In this document: piece after piece, positions 32,867 to 41,100 of the stretch
How the letters are laid out: each line of letters begins with the position of its first letter
How positions within the stretch are numbered: the first letter of the stretch is position 1
DNA from: an uncultured Eubacterium sp.
GTDB taxonomy: Bacteria; Bacillota; Clostridia; Lachnospirales; Lachnospiraceae
Assembly: GCA_934320655.1 (NCBI GenBank)
Contig: CAKRFN010000003.1
Location: 124,001-188,000, forward strand
Direction of reading: 5' to 3'
DNA: 64,000 nt
Position numbers and translations under genes: made by a program
Notes under the pieces: model-generated
Seen by the model: only the letters and a program-made list of their open reading frames with translations
Told to the model about the DNA's origin: nothing
Databases searched by the model: none

Positions 32867-33481
32867 ATGCAGACTTATGTAATTACCATTGGACGAGAGT
32901 TTGGAAGCAGCGGCTGTGAAATCGGACAGCGGCTGGCGGAGAAACTGAATATCCGCTATTATGACCGGGAAATACTCGAATTGGCAGCAAAAGATATGGG
33001 TGTATCTGTCCCGGATGCCGCCGATGTGGAGAAAACCATCTATCAACGCGAGAAGAATATTTTTACCAAGCTCGGCTACAACAGCCAGTATCTGGCATCC
33101 AACCAGTTAATTGATGCGCAGGCACAGATCATCCGCCAGATCGCAACTGACGAATCCTGCATCATTATGGGACGCTGCGCAGACTACATTTTGAAGGAAT
33201 TCAAATACCATATGGCAGTCTACATCTACGCCCCTATGCAGGTTCGTAATCTTCATATTCAATCCAGCTATGGTCTGGATCATGATGCAGCCGAGCGCAT
33301 GATCACGGAAATTGACCGGCAACGGCATTATTATTATAAATATGTGACCGGCACCAACCGCGGAGACCGCCACAACCGGGATATCGTGATCAATTCGGAC
33401 TTTCTGGGCATTGACGGAACCGTAGATATACTCTATGACATGGCTGTGAAAAAATTTCCGTTTGCCGGATCACCTACATAA
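32867..33481 (+). CDS. cytidylate kinase-like family protein
   Basis: 204 residues from ATG 32867. P-loop-like start YVITIGREFGSSGCEIGQRL, then IRYYDREILELAAKDMG, CIIMGRCADYILKEF and a lid-type end (DRQRHYYYKYVTGTNRG, RDIVINSDFLGIDG). Such AAA-like kinases are common in Firmicutes and phosphorylate unknown nucleotides or small molecules; they are distinct from essential Cmk. It follows the dehydrogenase gene by 50 bases, and its end overlaps the convergent regulator gene by 8 bases. Confidence 0.8.
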   Translation: MQTYVITIGREFGSSGCEIGQRLAEKLNIRYYDREILELAAKDMGVSVPDAADVEKTIYQREKNIFTKLGYNSQYLASNQLIDAQAQIIRQIATDESCIIMGRCADYILKEFKYHMAVYIYAPMQVRNLHIQSSYGLDHDAAERMITEIDRQRHYYYKYVTGTNRGDRHNRDIVINSDFLGIDGTVDILYDMAVKKFPFAGSPT

Positions 33482-34679
33482 TTTCATTTAAAAACTTACG
33501 GATCTTAAAGGCAAGTCTTAGTTGAAAACAGATATTGGCATTTTCCAGATCCAGATTCAACAGAGACTGTGCCTTATTGATCCGGTATTTTAATGTATTT
33601 CTGTGCAAAAAGAGCTGATTTGCAGAAATTCCGATATTTTTATCGTTATCCAGATACACCTCCAACGTTTCTACCAGACTGGCATGGTTTTTCTCGTCAA
33701 AAGCAAGCAGGACACCCAGCTCATCCTGCACAATCGATGTCAGCTCTTCCTTCGAACCGATCTGGAACAGCAGCCGGTAAATTCCCATTTTCTCGTAAAA
33801 TCGTACCTCATTTACCTTTCCACATGCATGTATGAGCGCAAGGGCATGTTTTGCCTGCTCCGTACTCTTTTTAAATTCTTCAATTCTGCTATAGCGGCAG
33901 CCTACACCTATGCTGATCGTCGGTGATTCATAGCGCTCCGCAATCTTTTCCTGCAAGCCCTGCAACAATTCGCCCAAGCGATCCCGATCGACATCGATCT
34001 CACTCCCGATGGGCAGCATAACAATCAGACAGTCACCGTCCATGAGTATAAAGTGCTTATAATCGGGTGCAATCTCCTTTTGGATATAATTTGTCACATG
34101 ATAAAGCAGCTCTGTGAGCGAATAATGCTTCTCCCCCGAAACCTCCGCCTGATCCTGCTGAATCATAATGGAACGATAGACCACATCTGTCCGATAGCCC
34201 AGATGTATCGCGCTCATAATCGCATCCTCATCATACTCATAATACAAAATACGCCTTAGAATTGTTTCAATCGCATTATGATCAACAGACATCTGATAAT
34301 AAAGCATATAGATTCCGGTCATAATTTCGTTCACCCGTGCCTCAAAAGGCAGCGCAATCAAAGGCACTTCCAACTCCTGCGCATATTGAATGACCTCGTC
34401 CGGAACAACCGTAATATAAGGTCCGATCTCCAGAACCAGACCCGCTGCACTCTTGCTATGAATTGCCTCCAAAATCTGTTTCAGATCTTTTTTCGGATTC
34501 TTCAAACCGATTCCGGTCATAAAGATCAACTCACCGCTGTCGATCCACGGCTCCATATCAGGCAATTCGATTACATGCCCGCACCGGATCACGTCCATAT
34601 CTTCTCTCAATCCGCCCAGAATCTTCGCCTGCTTCATCTGCGGCAGATCCATCACCTGTTTAAATGAAATATACGGCAT
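33474..34679 (-). CDS. PucR-family transcriptional regulator
   Basis: 401 residues from ATG 34679 (MPYISFKQVMDL), eight bases after AAGGAG; a GTG at 34688 is less likely. The N-terminal PucR domain (residues 1-125, VIELPDMEPWIDSGELIFMT, ELEVPLIALPFEARVNEIM), a GGDEF-like middle segment and a C-terminal HTH_30 (LEVYLDNDKNIGISANQLFL, HRNTLKYRINKAQSLL) are all present. PucR-type proteins activate purine, amino-acid or other catabolic genes upon sensing a metabolite. The gene is convergent to the divergent unit, and it is the only regulator near the ectoine-like operon, so it probably controls it. Confidence 0.9.
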   Translation of the reverse strand: MPYISFKQVMDLPQMKQAKILGGLREDMDVIRCGHVIELPDMEPWIDSGELIFMTGIGLKNPKKDLKQILEAIHSKSAAGLVLEIGPYITVVPDEVIQYAQELEVPLIALPFEARVNEIMTGIYMLYYQMSVDHNAIETILRRILYYEYDEDAIMSAIHLGYRTDVVYRSIMIQQDQAEVSGEKHYSLTELLYHVTNYIQKEIAPDYKHFILMDGDCLIVMLPIGSEIDVDRDRLGELLQGLQEKIAERYESPTISIGVGCRYSRIEEFKKSTEQAKHALALIHACGKVNEVRFYEKMGIYRLLFQIGSKEELTSIVQDELGVLLAFDEKNHASLVETLEVYLDNDKNIGISANQLFLHRNTLKYRINKAQSLLNLDLENANICFQLRLAFKIRKFLNEIM

Positions 34680-34700
34680 ATGCATCACTCCTTAAAACTT

Positions 34701-34726
34701 GAAAAAGAATCCTGCCCGCAGGATTC
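34701..34726 (-). terminator. terminator/attenuator upstream of the PucR-type gene
   Basis: Minus strand GAATCCTGC-GG-GCAGGATTC (34707-34726), a perfect stem followed by TTTTTC, some 20 bases before the regulator's start codon. Confidence 0.7.
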
Positions 34727-34825
34727 TCCGCCTGCGGCGGGTCGCTTCTGCGACATGCTTCTTATCCGCCGCAGTGCGATCCTCGCGGAGCGTTTTATTT
34801 GATAGGAATTTCCTATCAAATAAAA
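34726..34825. repeat. nested inverted repeats: branched stem plus 33-bp perfect palindrome
   Basis: Three nested stems: CTCCGC/GCGGAG (34726-34731, 34785-34790), CTGCGGCGG/CCGCCGCAG (34732-34740, 34766-34774) and GTCGC/GCGAC (34741-34745, 34750-34754). They are followed by a perfect palindrome, TTTTATTTGATAGGAA (34793-34808), one base, then its complement (34810-34825). No gene is present. It looks like a dispersed repeat or structured RNA; a similar palindromic core recurs at 48633-48655. Confidence 0.6.
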
Positions 34826-34857
34826 AGAGACTGTCTCCGCATGGGATCAGCCTCTTT
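34821..34857 (-). terminator. terminator of the rhomboid gene
   Basis: Minus strand AAAGAGGCTG (34848-34857) pairs with CAGTCTCTTT (34824-34833), followed by TTATTT after the T-run. Confidence 0.7.
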
Positions 34858-34891
34858 GCCGCTCTATCTAAACATATATTATATGCGCAGA

Positions 34892-35545
34892 TCACGCACT
34901 TGTCAAATCAACGTCTTTCGCTTTCCTTTTTCGGTAAAGTATCATACACAGCACAAATCCAGCGATTGCACCGCCCAGATGCGCCCACGCATCCACACCC
35001 TCTACGGTAAATCCATAGCTGATGTAGAGGACGACTGCAAATAACATCCGCGGGATGCTGATGGACTCGAATTTGCCGCCGTTGCGCAATACGACCCAGA
35101 GCAGCGCTCCGATCACACCGTAGATCGCGCCGGATGCGCCTGCCGATACACGGTAATCCCCGCTTAACAGCATGACAACGAGCGATAATACGCTGCCCGC
35201 CACTCCGGACAACAGATAAATCACGGCATATTTCCACTGACTGACCGCCCGCAATAGCATATCTCCGAGAAAATACAGCATAAACATATTGCTGAGCAGA
35301 TGCTCCACGCCAAAATGCAAAAACATCGCACTGAACAGCCGGTACCATTCACCGTCCAATACGACATCCGGATACACCGCCCCATGCATCAGCATGTACA
35401 CGGCATTCCTCGTGTCTCCCTGCACGCTCAGGATGACCCATATCACGATATTGACCGCAATCAGAAGTACATTGACATTGAGCCATTTCTTTCTATATAA
35501 ATTGTGTTTCTGTGTTATCTGATCTTCATATTGTGTCTCATACAT
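34892..35545 (-). CDS. rhomboid family intramembrane serine protease
   Basis: 217 residues with about six membrane helices. The catalytic serine lies in SAGASGAIYGVIGALL and the histidine in DAWAHLGGAIAGFVL; the conserved loop HFGVEHLLSNMFMLYFLGDM carries the oxyanion-type His/Asn. Rhomboids cut membrane proteins within or near their transmembrane segments. The gene is monocistronic between divergent or convergent neighbours; its targets are unknown, although the nearby pilus proteins offer membrane substrates. Confidence 0.92.
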   Translation of the reverse strand: MYETQYEDQITQKHNLYRKKWLNVNVLLIAVNIVIWVILSVQGDTRNAVYMLMHGAVYPDVVLDGEWYRLFSAMFLHFGVEHLLSNMFMLYFLGDMLLRAVSQWKYAVIYLLSGVAGSVLSLVVMLLSGDYRVSAGASGAIYGVIGALLWVVLRNGGKFESISIPRMLFAVVLYISYGFTVEGVDAWAHLGGAIAGFVLCMILYRKRKAKDVDLTSA

Positions 35546-35641
35546 GCCTACACAGTAACACGAGATCCGGCGGCTGTCAATGCGCCCGCTTATTGTTGAC
35601 AGAATCGCGCAATTTTCTTAATATTTTTGCAATATTTCCAC

Positions 35642-35671
35642 TTGACCCTCTCTATATTCTGATATTATAAT
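35642..35671 (+). promoter_or_regulatory. promoter of the secreted Big_2 protein gene
   Basis: TTGACC (35642-35647), 18 bases, TATAAT (35666-35671). Confidence 0.65.
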
Positions 35672-35690
35672 AACAGTAACCTGTCGGCTT

Positions 35691-35716
35691 TACAGATAGC
35701 GATAGAGCTGTCTGTA
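35691..35716 (+). promoter_or_regulatory. hairpin in the 5' leader of the Big_2 gene
   Basis: TACAGATAGC (35691-35700) pairs with GCTGTCTGTA (35707-35716), ten pairs with one wobble, about 35 bases before the start codon. It may stabilise the message; no T-run follows. Confidence 0.5.
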
Positions 35717-35750
35717 AATGTAGATTACACAGTAAAAAGGAGAAGATACT

Positions 35751-36722
35751 ATGAAAACATGTATGAACCGAATGGTTGCTCTGTTTAGTGCCGGTGCTCT
35801 GGCACTCGGACTCGCTGCTTCGGCAGTACCCGCAAACGCAGCATCCGCAAACAAAATGCTTGAGATCCCCGTCAACTATACCAATGACAACTGGGATGCA
35901 GACTGGGGCAGTACGTCGAACTCCGAATGCTCACTCTGGGGGCTCGGTGAACCGTCTGCTTTTTCAGAAAGCTACACGGTAAGCTACAAGCTCTATATCC
36001 CGACTACTTTTATCAAAGAGGAATCCGCTGTCAATATCATGAGCGGTCTCAGCTTCAATGTAGTCAAAGACGAAGAATGGCCGTGGGCAGGCAGTATGGA
36101 GCTTCCCGTAGCGGAATATCATTCAGACAACACATTGACCGCATGGGATCAGTCCACAGAGACAGATGTGCCGATCGACTATGCTACCGTGAAAAAAGCC
36201 GGTGATTTCTATGTGATCTCTTATGAGGCACAGACCAAAAACTACGATTCAACCGATGCCGAGACAACTGCAACTACATCAGATAATGTTGCACTGGCAT
36301 TCTTTACCGTTGTAAAGGGCATCAACATCTCCGCTGCAAAGAGTGCGATCTATCTGGATGACCTGAAGATCACAAAAGCCGACGGAACGGTCCTTATAAA
36401 CAGTAACTTCAACGAAAAGCCCGAGGGCAACTGCTTCGTTGCACCGAATAAAGCCGAAAAAGACGCCAAAGACTTAAACATTGCTACAATCAAGAATAAC
36501 AAAGTCCTGTCTGCTCCTGCAAAGGCTACCGTAAAAGTCGGAAAGACGGTAAAGCTCTCTCCGATCTCCAGCCCTTCTGTCAAGGTGACCTACGCATCTT
36601 CAAACAAGAAGGTCGCTACCGTTAATGCAAAGGGTGTTATCACCGGTAAAAAAGCCGGAAAAGCAGTTATTACGATCAAAGCAAACACAAAAACCGCAAA
36701 GGTCAATGTGACTGTAAAATAA
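35751..36722 (+). CDS. secreted protein with beta-sandwich region and C-terminal Big_2 domain
   Basis: 323 residues. The signal peptide is clear (MVALFSAGALALGLAAS, cleavage after ANA). Residues ~35-230 look like a carbohydrate-binding-type beta-sandwich (PVNYTNDNWDADWGSTSNSE, YTVSYKLYIPTTF, IYLDDLKITKADGTVLIN), and the last ~75 residues form a Big_2 Ig-like domain (ATVKVGKTVKLSPI, SNKKVATVNAKGVITGKKAG). There is no catalytic motif, sortase motif or membrane anchor, so it may be released or held by wall binding. AAAAAGGAG precedes the ATG. It stands alone with its own promoter. Confidence 0.8.
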   Translation: MKTCMNRMVALFSAGALALGLAASAVPANAASANKMLEIPVNYTNDNWDADWGSTSNSECSLWGLGEPSAFSESYTVSYKLYIPTTFIKEESAVNIMSGLSFNVVKDEEWPWAGSMELPVAEYHSDNTLTAWDQSTETDVPIDYATVKKAGDFYVISYEAQTKNYDSTDAETTATTSDNVALAFFTVVKGINISAAKSAIYLDDLKITKADGTVLINSNFNEKPEGNCFVAPNKAEKDAKDLNIATIKNNKVLSAPAKATVKVGKTVKLSPISSPSVKVTYASSNKKVATVNAKGVITGKKAGKAVITIKANTKTAKVNVTVK

Positions 36723-36734
36723 TCGTTCCTACAC

Positions 36735-36754
36735 AGCCGGGCGAACTCCCGGCT
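36735..36754. terminator. hairpin between convergent Big_2 and FHA genes
   Basis: AGCCGGG-N6-CCCGGCT. The stem is strong but the following T-runs are poor on both strands, so termination is likely but weak. Confidence 0.5.
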
Positions 36755-36756
36755 GA

Positions 36757-37959
36757 TCAATAAAATATATATTCTTCTTGTGCGAAACGCAGGTGGTCTC
36801 CGGACTTTAACCTGCGTTTTTGCCTGTATAAGAGCAATTCTCCGTTCAGGTAGGTCCCGTTTCTGGAATTCAGATCCTCAATGTAATAGGCATCTTCCTC
36901 CCGCGTGATCCGCGCATGGCTGCGGCTGACACCCGATGATTCGATCCTGCCGTCCGCCTGTCCGTGTGCTCCACCAATCAAAAAAGATTCTCCTGTGATT
37001 TCAAAACTCGGCTGTGTGCCGCCACCCTGATAGGTCAATCTACCCTCCGCATGTGTTCCGGCTCCCAGATAGACTGTCGGATGTTCACATGCTGCGGTTT
37101 CCTCCTCCGGCTCAAACAGGTAGATCGCCTCCGGCTGGCTGATTTTGTCCTTCTTTCTGAATTTTTTATATTTTTCGGACAATTCTTTCCAGTGCTGCGC
37201 GAAATCTGCTACATGCCGGGATAGATCACCGGGCATCCGCACGGACGCGACCCGATCCGGCAATGATCCCACCGGATCAGGCACAGTTGATGTATTTCCG
37301 GCAGGCGCTGCCAGCGATACGGTCTGCATAGGTGTGGCAGCATCGGCGATCCGTCCATCGGACGGCTCTGACGGATGAGATACCTCCGAGGCAGCGGTTT
37401 CCTCCTCTGTATGCGGCTGCGCCTGCTCCCATACATACTGCCAGATATCCGCATTCGGCTGTTGGCAGATCTCATACAGACCGTATGCCAAAGCCACCGC
37501 CGCCTTGTCACTGTGATCGATATGTGGCAGTAACTGTTCCAACAGCTCCCGCAGTGACTCACCCGGCTCCTGTTCCCACATCGGCTCGTAACACAATCGC
37601 ACCTGCCCGCCTCCGGCATCTATAAAGATCTGCTCCGCACGCAGCAGCAGATGCGCCGGTTTCAGATAATATCGGGGTAATTCCTCCTGTAGCTCCAAAA
37701 GTGTCGCAAGCAGCCCCTGCAATAATCTGTGATCCATCGGATGCTGCTGCAAATGATCTGTCAGGCTCTGCATTCCGGTAATCTGATACCAGAAGGTCAT
37801 ATGCTTTCCGTGCTCCATACTGACCCATGTCAGCAGACCGGAGATCTGCTGCCGCTGCAGCATACGCTCTGCCAGTTCCCCATCCGGATTCAGCGGCCGC
37901 TCCGACTCAATCACAACCATATAGCTATTCTTCAGATTTCTCTGATACTGTATCTCCAA
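36757..37959 (-). CDS. FHA-domain protein of the tad operon (DUF6382-like plus FHA)
   Basis: 400 residues. I chose a TTG start at 37959 (reads MEIQYQRNLKNSY), six bases after GGAGG; it overlaps the upstream pseudopilin gene. The N-terminal ~190 residues resemble DUF6382 (VIESERPLNPDGELAERMLQ, LLTWVSMEHGKHMTFWYQI). A Pro/Thr/Ser-rich linker follows, then a C-terminal FHA domain (GESFLIGG, GVSRSHARITREEDAYYIED, LNSRNGTYLNGE) for phosphothreonine binding. No kinase gene is adjacent. It is the last gene of the pilus operon, so it may link pilus assembly to Ser/Thr phosphorylation. Confidence 0.8.
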   Translation of the reverse strand: MEIQYQRNLKNSYMVVIESERPLNPDGELAERMLQRQQISGLLTWVSMEHGKHMTFWYQITGMQSLTDHLQQHPMDHRLLQGLLATLLELQEELPRYYLKPAHLLLRAEQIFIDAGGGQVRLCYEPMWEQEPGESLRELLEQLLPHIDHSDKAAVALAYGLYEICQQPNADIWQYVWEQAQPHTEEETAASEVSHPSEPSDGRIADAATPMQTVSLAAPAGNTSTVPDPVGSLPDRVASVRMPGDLSRHVADFAQHWKELSEKYKKFRKKDKISQPEAIYLFEPEEETAACEHPTVYLGAGTHAEGRLTYQGGGTQPSFEITGESFLIGGAHGQADGRIESSGVSRSHARITREEDAYYIEDLNSRNGTYLNGELLLYRQKRRLKSGDHLRFAQEEYIFY

Positions 37960-38182
37960 AGATTTCCTCCATTCCGTGTGCAAGCATCTCTGCCCGCCAG
38001 ATCCATGTAGCCGGCTCGATCTCGTCAAGCTGCTTCCAGTCAGATGCCGCCACCGCTACGTCCTCACAGCAATCAATCGCAAACAGCATACCACCTGACA
38101 GCACCGCCAGAAACAGCGGCAGCAGCAATGCCGCCTCAATCGTATAGCTCGCCTGCAAATGCAGGGATCTCCCGCGCCTCAT
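37925..38182 (-). CDS. small TadE-like pseudopilin
   Basis: 85 residues from ATG 38182 (MRRGRSLHLQASYTIEAALL). A basic leader precedes a type III signal pattern (LQA-SYTIEAALLLPLFLAVL, Glu at position 5) and a single hydrophobic helix, as in TadE/TadF pseudopilins cleaved by the prepilin peptidase. The C-terminal part is short and acidic. It overlaps the prepilin peptidase gene by four bases (ATGA), so the two are translated together. Confidence 0.75.
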   Translation of the reverse strand: MRRGRSLHLQASYTIEAALLLPLFLAVLSGGMLFAIDCCEDVAVAASDWKQLDEIEPATWIWRAEMLAHGMEEIFGDTVSEKSEE

Positions 38183-38610
38183 AGAACACCTGCCAGCATG
38201 CATACATAAGATATGAGTACGAACGGCACAAACGCAACCGTGTCCTTTCTGCTCCTTTTGCGCAGCACAAGCAGGCACAACGCATAGACCGCGCAGATAA
38301 ACAGACTACAGATCAGCAGCTCCAGATTTTGCTCCAGACCAAGATAGATGCCGGTCACAACAAGCAGAACGCCATCTCCGATGCCGATTTTTCCTCTCGT
38401 CAGAACACTTAACAACAGCAATGCGCCTCCCACGCCCATTCCAAACAGTACATTTTCGATCGTCTGCATCTGCCAGAGCATATGAAATACGACTCCTACA
38501 ATGCCAAAAGCCAATATGAGATTCAGGTGAATCTCTTTTTTCCTTATATCCTCTGCCGCACAGATCGCAAGCATCCCTACGACTGCGATCCGGCTCCACA
38601 TTTCCCACAT
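38179..38610 (-). CDS. tadV: prepilin peptidase, TadV/CpaA type (A24)
   Basis: 143 residues from ATG 38610 (MWEMWSRIAVVG), nine bases after GGAGG. It is an aspartic membrane protease that cuts the leader from Flp pilin and pseudopilins. The first catalytic Asp is in AICAAEDIRKKEIHL, the second in the GxGD motif KIGIGDGVLLVVTGIYLG. About five membrane helices and no methylase domain, as in the TadV subfamily. It lies between the two TadE-like genes. Confidence 0.88.
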   Translation of the reverse strand: MWEMWSRIAVVGMLAICAAEDIRKKEIHLNLILAFGIVGVVFHMLWQMQTIENVLFGMGVGGALLLLSVLTRGKIGIGDGVLLVVTGIYLGLEQNLELLICSLFICAVYALCLLVLRKRSRKDTVAFVPFVLISYVCMLAGVL

Positions 38611-39569
38611 GCGTGCCTGCCTCCTGTCTGTGTAATCTTTACCATATAGATCGTTCGCTTTAGTCCGCTGCACGATAACTGCGTGTGATAGCGCGTGCCG
38701 TAATCTGTGATATAAACGGTCGTGCCTCCGATGCCTTCGCACGATTCACAGTGCTGATACCGCTTTCCCGACTCATTCCGCAGCGATAAGAGTGCTCCTT
38801 GATTGACCGCGCGGATCGAAAGATCCAGATAATTGCAGGACAATGAGCGGTGATACGCCCTGCCCTCCGGTGTAATATAGACCCATGTATCATCCTCCGC
38901 ATCGTCCGCCAATGAACGATTGCCAATCCACTTTCTGCTGCGGGCGCACTGCATCAGATGATAGCTGTACGTTCCGATCAACGGACACGGAACCTGCATC
39001 TCATACGTGGCATATAAGCTAATCTCGTCCCCGCTGCAATCGGATGACAAAAGCGAAATACCGTTTTTCCCGCCGCGGATAAACTGCACCGGACACGCGC
39101 TGTCCGCAAGCCCCCTGTGCAATAAAAGCTGCGCCTTTGCCAAATGTACCACCTGTGAATGCGCACCGTTTTCTGCCTCGTCGTAACAACTGACTGCCAA
39201 CGAACGCGAGGCATACAAAAGTGCCTCCTCCAGACTCTCCTGTACCCATAATACGCGAAACAAAAACAGAAAAAATACTAAGAACGATGCGACAAGCGGC
39301 AAAATAATGACCATTTCAAGCGTCATGGAGCCGCTGCGCCAATCTGCATGAACAATGTCCGTAGGACATGTACGCCGATATGTATGATAAGATACCCCTG
39401 ACCCAATGTTTTTCTGTTGCTTTGAGGAGAGAGCGATTATCTGATGCCACCGGAGCCTGTCTCCGGCGCATGAAATCATCTGTGAGAATTTGGAAAATCG
39501 GTTATTGTGGTCTTTTACAAGGAGTTGCCCTTTATTTTTCTCTGGTATCAGAGGTACCTTATCATACAT
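38577..39569 (-). CDS. TadE-like pseudopilin with Cys-rich tail; 5' end inside an inverted-repeat cassette
   Basis: 330 residues as read. The true pseudopilin core begins at residue ~80 (WRSG-SMTLEMVIILPLVASF, Glu at position 5 of the mature form). Ahead of it, ~65 residues (MYDKVPLIPEKNKG..., ending SYHTY) are encoded entirely by the cassette at 39377-39572, whose repeat supplies the ATG. No alternative start with an RBS exists between the cassette and the core except ATG at the core itself. The tail has two copies of a zinc-ribbon-like unit (WVYITPEGRAYHRSLSCNYL ... HCESC and VYITDYGTRYHTQLSCSGL ... CGKCG). The leader length is abnormal for a TadE protein. Confidence 0.7.
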   Translation of the reverse strand: MYDKVPLIPEKNKGQLLVKDHNNRFSKFSQMISCAGDRLRWHQIIALSSKQQKNIGSGVSYHTYRRTCPTDIVHADWRSGSMTLEMVIILPLVASFLVFFLFLFRVLWVQESLEEALLYASRSLAVSCYDEAENGAHSQVVHLAKAQLLLHRGLADSACPVQFIRGGKNGISLLSSDCSGDEISLYATYEMQVPCPLIGTYSYHLMQCARSRKWIGNRSLADDAEDDTWVYITPEGRAYHRSLSCNYLDLSIRAVNQGALLSLRNESGKRYQHCESCEGIGGTTVYITDYGTRYHTQLSCSGLKRTIYMVKITQTGGRHACGKCGAGSQS

Positions 39570-39572
39570 ATC
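39377..39572. repeat. 196-bp cassette with 25-bp inverted repeats (invertible switch or MITE)
   Basis: The left repeat at 39377-39401 begins GATATGTATGATAAG, continues ATACCCCTGA, and is matched by the complement at 39548-39572 with two mismatches in 25. The internal 146 bp has no stop codon in the pseudopilin frame in the present orientation, and it would also be open, in the same frame, if inverted. No target-site duplication is visible in the flanks. See the finding. Confidence 0.7.
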
Positions 39573-39584
39573 TTCCCATCCATG

Positions 39585-41093
39585 TCATTGATTCTTTTTG
39601 AAATAGCTGCCGGTCGCAGATGCCGCAAACTCCAGCCGATCTACCGATAACCGCTGCAAGGTAACCAGTCCGGAAAACAACGGCTGCGCCTCATAACAAA
39701 ACGCTGCGCGAAATGTCACGATCATGGCATCCATGCGGATCTGTCCCTCCCCGCAGCCCGCCCGATACCACTCCATCAGATCCATTGCGCGGTAGTTGGA
39801 CGCACGCGCGGATGTGAAATACAGAAGCTTTTGCAGATATCCGGTATAGTCATCGCCGCTCTCTGTCGTCTTTGCCTGCGCATTTCCGGCTAACAGTGTG
39901 CCAATGCCCGACAAATCACTGCTCCAGCTCTCCGCCGTCTTGATCCACGGAACTCTGCCGCCGGACAACAGCGCACGCACATCCAGAATACTCTCCGCAT
40001 ACGCCCATGTCGCCAGAATGCCTTGTGCAAGAAGCGGTGTCGCCGGTGCGATCGCGAATGCTGCCGCGATCGCCGCAGCAAGCTCATAAGCCTCTGCCTG
40101 TTTGGCGGCATCCGCCTGCAAATAGAGGAAATTGGCTCCCTCCCGCAGTAACAACACCCGCCGCACGACACTTTTCAGATTGGCATGATCCGAATCCTTT
40201 CCCGCCGCAATATATTCCAATTCATAGTCCAGCGCACCGCTACCCGCAGTTTCAGATGTAAAGCAACGGAACTGTGTCTGCAAAAACTGCTGATATAAGA
40301 CCGGCTCAGACCAGTCCGCCGATCCGCTCCACGGTTCATTTCCCTGTATGAGCTGTCGATGCTCTAATGTGGTACTGCCATCGATCTGCTTTTCGGATAC
40401 GCGCACACCCTCCGGCATAACAAGTGTCAGAAGATCTGTCTTTTTGAGTTCTTTGACTACATCCATTGGATTTTCCGGCGGCTCGACCGGAGCGGCATCC
40501 GGCTGATCCGCAGTATCCCCGCTTTGCGCCGCTTCTGCCGCCTGCTTTTTTGCCTGCGCAATCTGCTGCTGTGCCTCATTCATCAACGACTGGCTCTGTT
40601 TTGCCTGATCCATCGCAGTTTCAGAGCGCCGAAATTGTTCCGAAAGCGTCTGTAACGCCTCAGCCGGATACCGCGCCTTCATAGATGCCGCCGCCATCGC
40701 CCGAAACGGTGCTCCGTCAGCATCCGTCGCCAGCAAATACCGCTCCATCTGTGCCTGCGCTACATCCATCTGATAAAAGTTCTGCGCCGTATGGAGTGAT
40801 AGCCCTCTCACATCCGGCCGCAAATTCTTCTGACTGATCTCCAGCAGCCGCCCATCGATCTGTGCAAACTGTAAAGTGCCGCTTCCATATCCTCCATCCA
40901 GCAAAAATATGCCAAAACGGTCAAACAAATCCCTGTCGTACTCTGATAAAACGGATTCCACTGCATTTTCCCGATGCATCCCGCTATACGCCTCCAGCCC
41001 TTTGACGCGCGCACTCTCAAGCAGCGCCAGCAAAAACGAGGCAACCAGCATCAGTGACAGGCTGGCAAATACGGTGATGCTGCCGGACAGCAT
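39585..41093 (-). CDS. DUF5702-type tad pilus protein
   Basis: 502 residues from ATG 41093 (MLSGSITVFASLSLML); an in-frame ATG at 41156 would overlap the pilin gene by 56 bases. The N-terminal motif GSITVFASLSLMLVASFLLA with a following ARV is the DUF5702 type, a pseudopilin-like membrane segment, and the rest is extracellular. It is Ala/Gln-rich with a coiled coil (QQIAQAKKQAAEAAQ) and a Pro-rich break. It is a routine partner in Lachnospiraceae tad operons; its role in assembly is not known. Confidence 0.75.
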   Translation of the reverse strand: MLSGSITVFASLSLMLVASFLLALLESARVKGLEAYSGMHRENAVESVLSEYDRDLFDRFGIFLLDGGYGSGTLQFAQIDGRLLEISQKNLRPDVRGLSLHTAQNFYQMDVAQAQMERYLLATDADGAPFRAMAAASMKARYPAEALQTLSEQFRRSETAMDQAKQSQSLMNEAQQQIAQAKKQAAEAAQSGDTADQPDAAPVEPPENPMDVVKELKKTDLLTLVMPEGVRVSEKQIDGSTTLEHRQLIQGNEPWSGSADWSEPVLYQQFLQTQFRCFTSETAGSGALDYELEYIAAGKDSDHANLKSVVRRVLLLREGANFLYLQADAAKQAEAYELAAAIAAAFAIAPATPLLAQGILATWAYAESILDVRALLSGGRVPWIKTAESWSSDLSGIGTLLAGNAQAKTTESGDDYTGYLQKLLYFTSARASNYRAMDLMEWYRAGCGEGQIRMDAMIVTFRAAFCYEAQPLFSGLVTLQRLSVDRLEFAASATGSYFKKNQ

Positions 41094-41100
41094 CCGCCGC

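Noticed and set aside
34726..34790. Nested stems as a tRNA
   Set aside because: No CCA-acceptor stem of seven pairs, no T-loop or anticodon-arm pattern; stems are nested rather than cloverleaf.
39368..39601. Plus-strand frame through the inverted-repeat cassette as a separate gene
   Set aside because: It lies wholly in the cassette and gene ends, has no RBS, and is explained as the inverted-orientation reading of the pseudopilin 5' end.
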